This document shows, one piece after another, positions 35,717 through 46,800 of a stretch of 64,000 nucleotides of DNA. The position numbers were made by a program, and so were the translations under genes. How positions within the stretch are numbered: the first letter of the stretch is position 1; each line of letters opens with the position of its first letter. The notes below the pieces were generated by a model. It saw only the letters and a program-made list of their open reading frames with translations. It was not told where the DNA came from and did no database searches. The stretch is from Capitulum mitella (lineage: Eukaryota; Arthropoda; Thecostraca; Pollicipedomorpha; Pollicipedidae), in NCBI GenBank assembly GCA_030062745.1, contig CP099841.1, positions 29,577,398 to 29,641,397 on the forward strand, written 5' to 3'.

Positions 35717-36013
35717 GCAGGGGAATCGTTGCACTCGCCCAGCAAAGAATCACTGGGCGAGAGGAGCGAACAGCCTGCCTCCGAGCCAAAGTAACAGATT
35801 TTTGGTTGCGAAATATCTTTATTACATGCAATCAGGCAGGAAACCTGATTTTATGGCCTGTTTAGCTTTGCAACGGAATCGCTATACTCGGCCAGCGAAC
35901 AACTGCTGGACGAGGGAAGCACACAACCTGCCTAGGTGCCAAACAAACAAATTTTTGGTCGTGATATATACAAATTAAATGCAGACAGCCAGGAAAGATA
36001 ATTCTGTAACCTG
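35717..36013. repeat. Diverged 144-bp tandem duplication
   Basis: Copy 1 (35717-35860) and copy 2 (35870-36013) align end to end. Shared blocks are GGAATCG(T/C), ACTCG(C/G)CCAGC(A/G), AACCTGCCT, AATTTTTGGT-like, and a final (A/T)ACCTG. Divergence is roughly one third of positions. There is no conserved reading frame. Confidence 0.7.
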
Positions 36014-37814
36014 CGGGCGACTCATTCCGAAAGAGGGTTATTACTCCCTCTCCACTAGCCGAGACGCTGGGACAGCTTCCCCACAAACACACAGTCGTGA
36101 AACCATGGCCTGAGAACGTCATAACGATGACAATATACATTCTCCCTATAGTGTGCATTTAGGAAATGTAAAGATGATATGAGTTTTAAAATCATGGGAT
36201 TTATCAAAATTATGGGAAGGCTTCTGATATCAAATTTCTGAGTAGGCTTAACTGTTGCATTTAGGTTTTGCTTCACGCTGGCTGTCACACCGGTATTATC
36301 AAAATCCAGCCATTTGACTCGCCAAAGAATTTATGGCGCGGTTCTACATAACAGCATGTCACGTCGTTAGCTACTAATAAGCCTCAGTTCTGCAGCCTGA
36401 CTAGACGACTTTCGGAAGCGGCCAGGTACAGATATCCGCGGCCCTGGTTTGCATCCTGGTCTTGCCAACATCCTGGCCTCGGTTTGCATTTAGAATCAAG
36501 AAGTATCACATGCGCATTTCGCATTGCATTCCCCCTCTCATAAAGGCGAGCACCTACGGAGAATCCGACTTCGTGCCAGATGCGGTATATGAACACGTTG
36601 GCTGATGTCTTAAGGGCTAATGTGCAGATTTCGTGAGTTCACCCCGCCTCAGAATTTTCGCTAAAATGAGCACTGGGTCAAGGCAGTGACGCCTATACGT
36701 CTGGGGCTTCGGTATCTGTCGCATCATCTGCCGCATTACCACGGATAGGCCACGATACAGCATAAAATCTGGCACTATTCGTTCATGTACTATTCCTACC
36801 AATCATTAACCCCAGCCCCAAAGATATATTTCAATAAGTCACGCAGATACCAGGCGGCCGTAAAAGAAACGCTTAATAATTGATGAGAAGCTGTTTTCGA
36901 AACGGCTCGGGTTTCCATTTTGGCAACCAAAAATAGCAGGGTTAGGGCAGCACAATTTGCATAGAAAGATGGCACGGACGTAATTCTGGTCACCTGAGCC
37001 ACATAACGTTTTTCGCATTGCAAACAACGATAATATAAAAAAATAAATCAGGTAAGCATCGGTCAAACATGGTTAGGCCACTCTAGGCAAGTACGGTCGT
37101 ACCACGTACTTGTGCTCCCGAAGTACATATGACTAACCGAAGCACATATGACTAACATTCCAAGGCTTTTAACGAAAGAACTATATTCGGCTGCAGATTT
37201 AAACATTCGGCAAAAAGGCGACCTGACCCGAGGCCACAGGTCACGAGATAGAAATGCGTTTGCAAAAAAAATGAAAACCTCCCGGGCGTGTATCTTAGAT
37301 TGAGAACCACCGAACCAAACCCGCAGTTTCAATTACAAACGTGAAAGGACCGTAAGTTACCTGGCTTAAGGTTAATAACCCGGACATATCAGCAAAAATT
37401 CGAGTCAGCGGAACTGCTCCATTTGTCATGCTGTATTACCATGACGAGTTTAATATCAATCGACATATTTCACAAATCATAACGCCACTTTAATCTTTCT
37501 GGAACATGCGCTACTTGACCTATCCTAGGCCATTGACCTGACAGGACCTTGAGCTCAAAAACTGGCATAGTGTGTAAAAATGATGTATGACAAGGAACCC
37601 CAAGTTTCATGTGTCTGCAACGGTTATTTACAAGGCCGACTTATATTCTTTTGTCAGTGCCCTAGCCCCCGAATGTTGATTTGGGTTCCCCAATGTTGGT
37701 CTGGGCCCCCAATATTTTCTGTTGGTTTTGAAGGGAAATGGGTAATAATAGCAAACAGACCAGCCGCAAGAGAAAAAAGGTAGGCGGAAAGTATAGAAAA
37801 AAGCATAAGGTGAT
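36014..37814. other. Unassigned sequence
   Basis: A 19-bp tandem duplication (GAAG(T/C)ACATATGACTAAC) lies at about 37119-37157. TGACCT-rich sequence begins near 37505. No gene supported. Confidence 0.3.
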
Positions 37815-37850
37815 CTATCTATCTATCTCTCTATATCCTATCTCTATATC
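37815..37850. repeat. (TCTA)n-type microsatellite
   Basis: Imperfect TCTA/TCTC tract of about 36 bases. Confidence 0.8.
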
Positions 37851-39459
37851 TACCTTTAAACACGGGGATATATGCAATTTTCAGCTGATAAGCAGTAACG
37901 AAAAAAACTTATAAATTTCCGTTGCTCCAAATAAAGTGGGTTAAAACCGTTAAGAAACCACATTTGGGAGAAGATTAGCCTCGGCTCGCCCTCCCCCACG
38001 ACCATTTACAAAAACTGACGCCCCTGTGTGTCTGCGCCTTTTCGTTTCATTTTTTAGCTATCCTCAGACAACCGAAGGGTCAACGTCAACCAGGTGAAGG
38101 TTGAAAACAAATGTATCCAATACTTGTAAATAGTTTATATTTCATTAATACCAACAACGGCAAATTAAATTACGTTACACTATGACCGATCGCATGCTCA
38201 CCCCTTGGGTAGTAAACATCGTCGTCATAAAAAATAAGCTTATCTGCTGATCCAGAGAACAAGTGACAGTGACGTCCACGAGCTGCGCCGCAATGCTCGT
38301 CAGGGGCGCTTGTCACATGGACTACGACCAGTCGAAACGCAAGAAAGGCTTTCCTCAGTCAGTGCTGTCACGGCACACTGCGTTCGTTTTCACGGACACT
38401 GAGCCAGTTTGTCACTGCAGTTGCCTGCAGTTTCTCTCGCTACCTTCAGGACCTCGCTAACACGGGAATACCTAGATTAAAAGGGACACGTCATCGCGCT
38501 GCCAGCATCGGGCTCATAGCCTCGCTTACTGATACCATCGTTCCATATTCCATCTCATGAAATGGATTTGTTGCTGACAGTTCGCATGCATTGACCAGTG
38601 CCTTGAAGACCCGGGAAGCGGACAGCGACATTTCTTTCGAAAGCGTCAGTGCCTCCGTTTCACGGAAAAGTAAACACGTTGTCCAAGGCAGGGCTTGAAT
38701 GAAACGGTACCGGGCCAGAATCTAACTCATGCATTCTGAACTGGGGAAAAAAAAGCATTATGAACGGGAGCTGCCAGTTCTGTTTTGTGAGTGGCTTCGT
38801 GTGAGAGGGAATCGGGTCCAGGCGTAATCTACCAAAATTCGCATTTCCTGTATGAAAAATACCGTTCACTCACCGCACGTCTACCCACATAAACTTAACC
38901 CTCGCCGGACGTAAAGATTTTCGCCTGCGTCCACGACGAGCGGTGGAAGGGTGGATGCCATTCCCTGCCCTATTCGTCCCTAACTGAGGTAGAGCGCCGA
39001 AACAAAGACGAGCGGGGAGTCTGTCTCTTTCTGATTTCAATGACACATGACATGACCCCTTACGACCACTTGATGACCTTTCGATAACCGCGAAGGAGAA
39101 TATCACGCCGCTTGCCGTCTGCAACATAATCATGGTAGTTTTGTGGTTGTAGGGCCTGTAAACCACACTTTCTTAATGACTTGGTATTGAAGTTCATCAG
39201 CCCTTGTATTTAGTGATGTTTTTTGTGTCTCCGAGTTAAAGTCAGGTCAGCGAGAGATCAAATGTCACCAACATCTTTTATGACGCGGCTAATGTCAAAA
39301 ACTGTGGTTTGCTACCACGGAATAGTATCTCATTATCGATGGGGTAATAGTATAAATACAATATAATAATATATATAATAATAATAGTAATATAGGGTAA
39401 TAATAGCTGTCATAGCCAAAATCACTGCAACTGATTCAAAGGCATTTTGAGGTCGAATA
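37851..39459. other. Unassigned sequence, TGACCT-rich towards the right
   Basis: No gene supported. (TA)/(TAA)-rich sequence lies at about 39353-39400, directly before the TGACCT cluster and the decayed gene at 39580. Confidence 0.3.
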
Positions 39460-39500
39460 AGGTCAGTGACCTCACTTGACCTTGCAAAGGTCACTGACCT
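39460..39500. promoter_or_regulatory. Cluster of AGGTCA/TGACCT half-sites with two perfect IR1 palindromes
   Basis: AGGTCAGTGACCT at 39460-39472 and AGGTCACTGACCT at 39488-39500 are both inverted repeats of the nuclear-receptor half-site with one spacer base, and a further TGACCT lies between them at 39478-39483. Known: AGGTCA-N-TGACCT is the ideal palindrome for the ecdysone receptor/USP dimer in arthropods and for FXR/RXR in vertebrates. It sits at the edge of a TGACCT-rich repeat, so the cluster may reflect repeat sequence and not a selected enhancer. Confidence 0.5.
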
Positions 39501-39579
39501 GTGTCGAAAAGCGCTGTACACCAGCGAGCCAAGAGAGCGCGGAAAGAAAAGGCATACTGTATCAAGCAAGACTGTTCTT

Positions 39580-40206
39580 TCCTCTCACTCAGTAGTCCAC
39601 TTTGATACGAAGTTAGTCATGCTCAAGGGGAATTTTCGAAGACAAAGGATCCGTTCTGATCAGTGGCGGTGACCAACTTCCCCAGCCAAAGCTCGTTGGG
39701 ATTCCCAACTTTCACAGCAGCAAAGGAGCCGTCGTGACCGCCACTACATTATCACAGCTCGAAAGCCTGGGGCTGACCTGTCTATAGTGCCTGCCATCGG
39801 CTACGACACCGCTGCGTCAAACTCCGGCTGGAAATCGGGCGCCATCTGGAGACTGGAAAGGGAAACTGGTCTCGCCCTACTTGTACTGGAGTGTCGCAAA
39901 GACATTTACGAACTTCATGTAGCACATGCAGCGAAGTCCATTTTGAGGGAAACGGAGGGCCAAACAAGGGCCTTGTACAAACAACTAAGGGGGAAATGGT
40001 CGACTCGCGAACAAGTGGTCAACAGATTTGACTGGTCCCCTTCAGCGCGTGTCTAGTTCAGAGGGCAGAAGGTACGGAGAGTTGTGCTCTATCATTAGCA
40101 CGTATCAAGCGTATCTGACCGGGCAACTGTCCGACATGTACCAAATAGGTCGACGTGGTGCAGTGAGTGGAGCACGTTTCACGACAGACGCGCTTTACAT
40201 CCTTAA
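39580..40206 (+). pseudogene. Decayed gene of a multi-copy invertebrate family, 5' part
   Basis: Protein-like blocks lie on the plus strand in order but in alternating frames: VVHFDTKLV (39592 on), then ISGGDQLPQPKLVGIPNF (39659 on, next frame), then YDTAASNSG...SGAIWRLERETG...LECRKDIYEL (39787-40056, first frame), then YGELCSIISTYQAYL...AVSGARFTTDALYIL (to 40204, second frame). From memory, this order matches an uncharacterised, high-copy family in many invertebrate genomes with a D-T-x-A-S-N-T-G block and a C-R-H-H-I-x-E-L block about 30 residues later. That arrangement recalls the RNase-H fold of hAT transposases (inference). Here the expected His of the C-x-x-H is Asp, and at least three frameshifts break it, so it is a pseudogene. 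The N-terminus is missing. It is interrupted at 40207 by a piggyBac-type element and resumes at 41421. Confidence 0.7.
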
Positions 40207-40250
40207 CCCTATTCCCGGAGGGCTAGACGGTATGGTCGATTCCCGGCAGG

Positions 40251-40272
40251 GGGGGGGCGGATTCGCCCCCCC
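40251..40272. repeat. Subterminal G/C hairpin of the piggyBac-type element
   Basis: GGGGGGGCG at 40251-40259 pairs perfectly with CGCCCCCCC at 40264-40272 around GATT. The other end has a matching, slightly imperfect hairpin at about 41381-41402 around TGAATTCA. Confidence 0.8.
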
Positions 40273-40750
40273 GAGATCTCGAGAACTACTCGTCCGATTT
40301 CATCGCAACAAACGGCAATCGATTTTCCGTGACGTGAACTACATTTTTTATAGGAAATAAATTTTCAAAATTTTGAAATTTGTGGATACAGGGGGGCAAA
40401 AATGTCAAAATGGAGGGTACTTTTGGACTTCTAACTCCGTTGTTTATGGACCGATTTCGATTAAACTGGCATGAATCGAGAGATTATGGATAGGCCTTTT
40501 ACCATGGGTCCGCAAATCTGAAATTTTGAGAAAATTCATGGGCGTTCACAGGGTTTCAAAAATAGGAGGATTAGTTTTCTAACAAATGAATGAACAAAAG
40601 AGGCAAACATCCCTTTTTGGCTTCTGCTAGTCATGTTATACTAAAGAAGTACAAATCGCATTACAATGTTTGTATAATGTTAGCATAGGCGGCGCCAGGG
40701 ACATGAAAAAGGGGGAACTGTCATGGTCACATGTTTCTCAGATCAACTTG

Positions 40751-40763
40751 TGACCTTTGACCT
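40751..40763. promoter_or_regulatory. Perfect DR1 half-site pair inside the piggyBac-type element
   Basis: TGACCT-T-TGACCT is, on the other strand, AGGTCA-A-AGGTCA, the ideal DR1 element bound by RXR/USP, HNF4 and COUP-TF class receptors. A third TGACCT lies at 40768. Binding is not shown by the sequence. Confidence 0.45.
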
Positions 40764-41420
40764 TAAATGACCTCCAGTAACCTTTGGGTCACTTGGAATG
40801 ATCTCGTGTGGATTTAATGTTATCTGTAAACGTTTTCAATCATTTGAATTCAGTCTATTTTAAAAATTTCATTTTATGGCTACTGCGATATAGGGTACGC
40901 GCACTGACATTTTAGGTCATAGCTCCGTGACCCGACCTGATATCAAGCTGAAACTACGTACACAAGTAGAAGGCACCCTTCTACGTTATATATATTCCGG
41001 GTTTGGCATTTGAAAAAACGGCACCGAAATTACTCGAGAAAAAAACAAATTTTGACTTCTGGCCTTGACCTGACCTTGTAAAATGACTTCAGATAAACAA
41101 AATTACATCTGCACATTGCCCAACTATTTAGCTATACATCCATATAAAGTTTTAACTTCTATCTTTAAAACTCTGTTTTTGGCAGACATTTTCCTTTCAC
41201 CCTCAACATGGCCAAAAATGACATGAGGTGCCTCCCAAAAACGTTATCTGGCTCCGCTCCTGAGCAAAATAGAATTTTGAAATTTTGTCACCGTACGTAG
41301 AAAGGATAGCTAGGAAAAGTCACCAAGTTTCGTGGAGCTGCGTTAAAAAGCCTGGAATTGGCAGGCAAAAAACCCGAGGGGGGTGAATTCAGCCCCCCCC
41401 CCTGCCGGGAATAGGGTTAA

Positions 41421-42245
41421 CATGGCCGTGCTAAAATCAGAGCTGGAGCTCTCGAAGCAAGACGCAGAAAAGAACAAAATCGCCCTTTTCATCGCTCTAT
41501 TTCACGCGTCATACTTCCTAAGAGCTGGGCTGCATGCTGCTGCTGCCATGAACGATATTACGTATTTTCGATAGATGCTTGAGCTGTTGAGCCGGAATTA
41601 TTAAACCGCTAGAGCACAGGAGCATCCGGAGGGAGGGGACGAGAGCCTACCCCTCCCGTTAGGCCCGCCCCCTTCGGACCAAATTTTTTGTGAATACCAT
41701 TGCACAATGTCTCCTTTGCAGGCCGTTTTCGTATGACTTCATTTCACACTGAGCTCGTCCCCCCCCCCCCAAGAAAATCCTAAGCTGCGTCCTGCACTAC
41801 AGCGACACACAGCTCATCTGTAATCATCTGTGGCGGTGTTCTCCTTTCTCAACGAGGAAATCACTGAAGAGTAGCGACAGGGAGAGGCTGTCCACCGCTC
41901 CTAAACTCAGGCAAGTTCCTGTCGACAAGCCAGCTGCAGCAGACATGCGCAGTGACTGGTCTGGGGGTTGTTGTGACAGCTAGATCATGGTCGCTTTTCA
42001 ATCTGCTCGATGCACGAAGCACTGCATGGCTCCAGGAGCCGATCAAGAAGTGGGCAGACGCAGGTGGCTACTGCGCACTGTGAAAGATCGTTCTCGACCT
42101 AGTCATGGTAGATGACGGAATGAAGCGTAGCGTGGGTCTCCTGCAGGAGCTAAAAGGCAGGACTCACGATGAAGACCAATTGCAGGCACTGGGTCGGGTC
42201 GTGAGTTGGCGTAGACAGACCTACAGGCACACAAAGGAGGACTAG
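41421..42245 (+). pseudogene. Decayed gene of a multi-copy invertebrate family, 3' part
   Basis: Continues the 5' part after the piggyBac-type element: MAVLKSELELSKQDAEKNK and ALFHASYFLRAGLHAAAAMN (41422-41574), a stop after NDITYFR, about 250 bases that do not read through (including a C12 tract at 41759-41770), then VAVFSFLNEEITEE (41830-41871), then in the third frame TARSWSLFNLLDARSTAWL...IKKWADAGGY, an in-frame TGA near 42079, and IVLDLVMVDD...KRSVGLLQEL ending at a TAG at 42243-42245. In the remembered family these correspond to the NDL block, the HLWYLSEELVVFS-like block, and the VVNDxAERGVxL block. Domain order is preserved, so this is one broken gene. The TAG may be the natural end. 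Confidence 0.65.
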
Positions 42246-43684
42246 GTGTGTACGTTGGCGGTGTCGCAACAAAGGTCACTTTGTAATTCTGTACTATGTG
42301 TGTTTTGGTCGAGAGCATGGAATGGGTTCGCTTACGTTCCTAACGTTGCAACAGAATAAAGGTTGTAAGATCAATTTTCCCTAGCTACAACAGCTATGAA
42401 TAAGCATCTGACGTTATCTACACATGAAGGTCGTCATGTCTTGCCAGCGCTGAGCTAATCAGTTATTCAGGGCGGGAAGACTATGAGACTACCAACATCA
42501 TAATCTTCAAGTACGACTTGCGGTGCCTCCCAGGGAATTGCTTTCACACACCGAGTACAATAGGTACCTTCACGCCCCCTCCGCCTGCTGGCGACGCCAG
42601 TCCATGTTATAAAATATCAGATACTCGGGAAGTGCTCCCATAGCACTACCACCTATCAAAAGTACAAATCCTTCGATATTACTTTCATGAACTTGTGAGA
42701 AAAAGGATTGAAGGGTTGAGACTGCAGTGCGGCAATGTGCGCAGCACCACATTTTCGCCTGGACTTCCGAGGGACAGCGGAAGGAAAGTTTGCGGCGAGA
42801 AAACTTTGAAAATTGGTCCAAATGGATCCAGTGAAGTAAGGAACGGGATGCAGTAGTAGTAAGGCGTCTTTAAAAACTTTCCCAAAAAGTGCATACATGC
42901 GCATAATATGCAATTGCTATCATGTCATGATTTTTCATGGTACAACGTTTCGATCTATTTTGACCATCGCCAGGAAACCATGAGTGAAAAATGAGGCATG
43001 GAAAGCAATCTTAAAATGGAGTGAAAGCTCGTCAAAAATATCACCCATATGCAGCTTCTGGGTACGGCGATGGTGCCATGTTGAATCCATAAATGCCAGG
43101 CACGAATCTGGTAGCCGCAGTATCATGTACAGGAGAAATATCTGTTTGTCAACGGCCTGCTAGTTGGCAGCCAGACCGTCATACAGTGCTAAACTGCCAA
43201 CCATCTTGGACTGGATGTTATTTACAGGGGCGGCTCCCTTCATGCGGATGGTTTCGAGGATTTGTGGTTGTCCCCGGCATCAGAACGATGCAGGATTTCC
43301 ACGACGGCTGCCTCTTGATCAGAGTGATGCCTCTTCAGAGCGTCGACTGACGGAAGTCCATGAGATGCTGTTTAGGAACAGCACTCTGCATCGTGAAGCG
43401 CTGGCTGAATGTCGTACGTCCAACGGAGCATGCGTTACGGGCTGCAGTCTCTGTGTTTGCAGGTAAATATGGCCTGCTTTAGAGGCTTGTGGTCTCTGCT
43501 GCATGCATGCATGATTGTGGTAATCTGTATGCATGTTTCTTTGCAGATTTTACTTGTGGTGCCGTCACCGGCGGGCTTTATTTGTCGTGTCGTCACCGAC
43601 GGATTCGTCATATACATCCGCATGTACATTTGTCGGTGTACGCCTCACCGACATCAATCCCACAAGAAAGGCGGCGTCCGTACG
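42246..43684. other. Unassigned sequence
   Basis: No gene supported. A plus-strand frame ending near 43463 at a GCAG|GTAAAT donor-like site carries several Cys residues but cannot be assigned. Confidence 0.3.
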
Positions 43685-43929
43685 GCGACGTGAGCCAGCT
43701 CACCTTGGGAACGTAGGTGTGCAGCGACATGAACTGACTCACCTATGGGGACGTAGGTGCGCAGCGACATGAGCCGACTCATCTAGGGGGGTGTAGGTGC
43801 GCGGTGACATGAGCTGGCGCGCCTGAGGGGATGTAGGTACGCGGTGACATAGCTGGCTCACCTAAGGGGATGTAGGTGCGCAGCGACATCAGATGACTCA
43901 CCTAGGGGGATGTAGGTGCGCGGCGTGAG
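43685..43929. repeat. 40-bp minisatellite, about 6 copies
   Basis: Units of about 40 bases share GTAGGTGCGCAGCGACATGA and (G)CTCACCTA(G/A)GGGG. Unit length varies slightly. It adjoins a CpG-rich block at about 43920-44040. Confidence 0.9.
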
Positions 43930-44284
43930 GTCGTGCTGCCAGAGGGCCGCCGCTAGCGACGAGGAGGTGAGCAGGAGGGCGACGCAGGCCCAGCCGGCCA
44001 TGGTGAGATGTCAGCCGGAGACGGCCCCGGCTAGCGCGGCATGCCCTGAAACCCGAAAACCGCCGCCGCTGCGAATATCGGCTCAAACCAACCGCACACA
44101 GCATGACACAAGCACAGCACCAATAGAGGACATTTCACTGCATAACACGCTTGGATAGGCGCGATGTGGTCGACGCGTTTTAACTGTTTAGTCCGTCCAC
44201 AAGTGTAATTCCCCCCTTCAAGGCAAACCCGATAATGTGACATTATTTAATAAATATTTCGTTCCAGGACATGCTAAAGCTTCT
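43930..44284. other. Unassigned sequence between minisatellite and LINE fragment
   Basis: GC-rich to about 44060, then moderate GC. The 5' truncation point of the LINE fragment probably lies between about 44230 and 44290. Confidence 0.35.
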
Positions 44285-44761
44285 CATCTACATCCACACT
44301 TACCCACATATTTTTACTGTCTTCCGGTTAGGGGAGGTGCAGCCAGTAATCAACCTTCTCGGATCCAAAGAGCCATAAATTTCGCCGCGAGAGCTGTGAC
44401 GGGAACATGGTATTGTGACAGGATCGGCCCGGCACCCCGGGCTCTGGGATAGGAACGGGTAGAGCGGCTGATTGAGGTGCGGGGCCTCACGAAGGTGTAC
44501 AAGGCACTTAATCATCAACCAGGGCACTCCGCAGTGCGCAACATGTTCGTTGTTAGGTACAAGGTGCTCCGTCGTGCCACTCGCTCTGCTGAAGTCGAAC
44601 AGTTGGAGCTGCCGAGAGGTCGGATGGTCTGTGCGCAAAGGGGGTTCCGGTGCCGCGCAACTGTAGTGTGGAACCACCTGCTTGTCACCATCACTGAACG
44701 TCCGTCATTGTCCCCACTAAAGAATGCCGTTAGTGAACAAGGTGCTCGAAACAAGCAGTAG
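44285..44761 (+). pseudogene. 3' end of a non-LTR retrotransposon ORF2 (reverse transcriptase C-terminal part)
   Basis: The plus-strand frame reads a YCLPV-GGAASN block, SRIQRAINFAARAVTG (44379 on), then VERLIEVRGLTKVYKAL, MVCAQRGFRCRATVVWNHL and a final SPLKNAV before TAG at 44759-44761. Known: Jockey/CR1-type LINE reverse transcriptases end with IQR-x-x-NFAAR, a K-V-Y/F-K-x-L block, R-x-G-x-R-x-F-x-x-x-A-x-x-x-WN-x-L-P and a final S-x-x-x-F-K. Here one in-frame TAG at about 44450-44452 stands where Trp is usual (LG-W), and the frame is otherwise open. The element is 5' truncated; endonuclease and catalytic YxDD are absent. No poly(A) tail was identified. Confidence 0.8.
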
Positions 44762-46631
44762 CATCTACATCGCTTTTTATTCCGTTTTTTTATCTCATCT
44801 TTTATCGTCGGTTACTACCTAGGATGCTTGCAGTGTTTTATCGGTGTGTTACCTATTATGGCTTTAGTTCAGTGCGTTACTGACAGTGTTCGTAGCATAT
44901 CGTGAGCATACCTAGGGCCTGTGCCAAGTTAATTATATTGCATGGGCGATGGTAGATGCATGTAAGCAACGCCAATCGGCATTTCGATTTGTATGCTAAA
45001 AATGCAGGTCTGTAACAGCCATTCAATGGATGGATTTCAGATCCAACAGATACATACGTATATAATATGTATACATAAATAAGTGCCTAATGTTTATTTT
45101 TGCGGAACGCAAATTTTTTTGGGGGATTGGATTTTCCTCACGAGAAACAGCTACCGAATGATCACCACTACACTACGAAAGGTGGGTTTTCCCCCTAACG
45201 AGTACGTTTCGGTTTTCCGTTGCCGACTGCTCTAAAACAGCACCACGGATTTCAGTGACGATGGCATTATCACCGTCATTACAATTGCCAATATTACTGT
45301 CATTATATTACTGTCATTATCATTACCATTGGCATTACTGTCATCCTTGCCACACACTGGCCATGGCGGTTTAAGGCCATGGCGGACACAATTTAAGAGT
45401 ACGCAGGCGACAACGTGGCCATTTAACTCGTGTACTTTATTCCCGAGTTTATTGTCGAATGGTTCACGGCATGACTTACAACACGTGACCCTGTTATATA
45501 CCGTTACTCATCCTCGTCCTAGAGGCCCAGTCCAGTCCTTTTTCTGTGCGTCGCCAGAGATATAGCACTCCTTTTTTCCACGAGGGGGAGCACCTTGCCC
45601 CACACCACCCCCAATGTCGTCACTGCCATAAGAAATGGCAGTCCAATGCGCAAGTGAAGTGGTGCTGGTTGTACGTCTGCTCCAGAATGATGCCGGAGAA
45701 GTTGTTTTCCGCGCGATGGACTCGGACCGCTGGGGCGAGCCGAGAACAGCGCTGCGCAGCCGACGAGACGGCACTGTTCAGCTGCTGCGGCGGGTGACGT
45801 CACGACAACGGTAACGGGGTCGTTTGTCCATTACGCCCCGCCCGAAAAGCCACACTCCCCACCGCGGCGGGCAGGTGGCATTGAGAGGTCCAGTGCTGCG
45901 GCGGGGGGGGGGGGTGAAAGTGACTGGCCGCCACACGGCCGATGCATGGCGGCCTCTTGCCGACCGACCCTCTCCGCAGACATAACGGTGAAGGTGGACC
46001 CGGCGGAGCGGCGGGCACGCGCGGCCCTCGGAGATTCAGACAACCGGATAATATGGCCGCCGAATCCGTCCACTTCAAGCTGGGGCTACCAAATTCAACG
46101 GACCGGGAAGGAAATAACAGTACTGCCAGTTCGTGATTTGTGTTCTGGGTTAAGGGAAAATATAAATGATGGAGAATTAGTTGGCGGCTGGCCTCGTTCG
46201 ATCGGTCAACCATCAAGACTAAATCTTCAAAAGGAACCGGTACAACTGTTCAGAACCGGACCTCGCCAGGCCACTGGATCAAGAGCCTGCTATGACATGG
46301 ACGCTACCTTTAAACAGAGTCGCCGACGGTAGCAATTTCTGGATCAAGGGCATCCCAGGCTCCATCACCTTGCTCTCCCTTTCCAGGAGCGGATCTGGAA
46401 GGAGGGGTGGGAGAGGGTACCTGTGCGTTGGATAGTTCAAGGAGCCTCCGGGAAATTCGAACATAAGACTCTGGTACTTACACAAAGATACGTAATGAAA
46501 ATGAAATCAAGGAGAAAAGAGCTTCCACACCTTTCGAAGGTGCGGCTCTCCACTGACGTTGACGATGAAACGGTCCTCCACTGACTAATCACTCCTCCCA
46601 AGGGAACCTTCTGGATCCGTCCCTCCTCTTC
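44762..46631. other. Unassigned sequence with GC-rich segment
   Basis: Likely LINE 3' UTR at first. A degenerate CATTAT/TGTCATTAT repeat lies at about 45258-45343, GGCCATGGCGG is repeated at 45358-45384, and a CpG-rich stretch with a G12 tract (45903-45914) covers about 45690-46080. No gene supported. Confidence 0.35.
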
Positions 46632-46800
46632 CCAAACAGCAGCAGGACACAGACGGCACCGGTCGGCCCAGTCAACTGGCAACAGGACACAAACGGTACA
46701 GGAGGGCTCCAGTCACATGACAACAGGACACAGACAGTACCGGACGGCTCCAGTCAACTTACGACAGGACACAGACGGCACCGGCCGGCCGGGGGCCAGT
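46632..46800. repeat. Minisatellite of about 41-45 bp, about 4 copies
   Basis: Repeated core AACAGGACACA(G/A)AC(G/A)G(C/T)AC(C/A)GG followed by a GCTCCAGTCAAC-like half. Unit lengths vary. Confidence 0.8.

Larger units (their letters stand above)
40203..41420. mobile_element. Non-autonomous piggyBac-type element with TTAA duplications
   Basis: The ends are CCCTATTCCCGG at 40207-40218 and its exact reverse complement CCGGGAATAGGG at 41405-41416, flanked by TTAA at 40203-40206 and 41417-41420. TTAA target duplication plus a CCC(T)-start terminal repeat is the signature of the piggyBac superfamily. The element is 1,210 bp, has no transposase frame, and has G/C subterminal hairpins near each end. 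Its interior is TGACCT-rich. Joining the flanks through one TTAA keeps the host frame open, showing precise insertion into formerly coding DNA. Confidence 0.85.

Noticed and set aside
38870..39166. Minus-strand frame ending at a GTGAGT donor-like site
   Set aside because: No protein resemblance and no acceptor; the sequence is part of the TGACCT-rich class.
43164..43466. Possible Cys-rich exon ending at a GTAAAT donor-like site
   Set aside because: The Cys pattern fits no EGF or other domain, the acceptor is weak, and the same bases also look like an acceptor.
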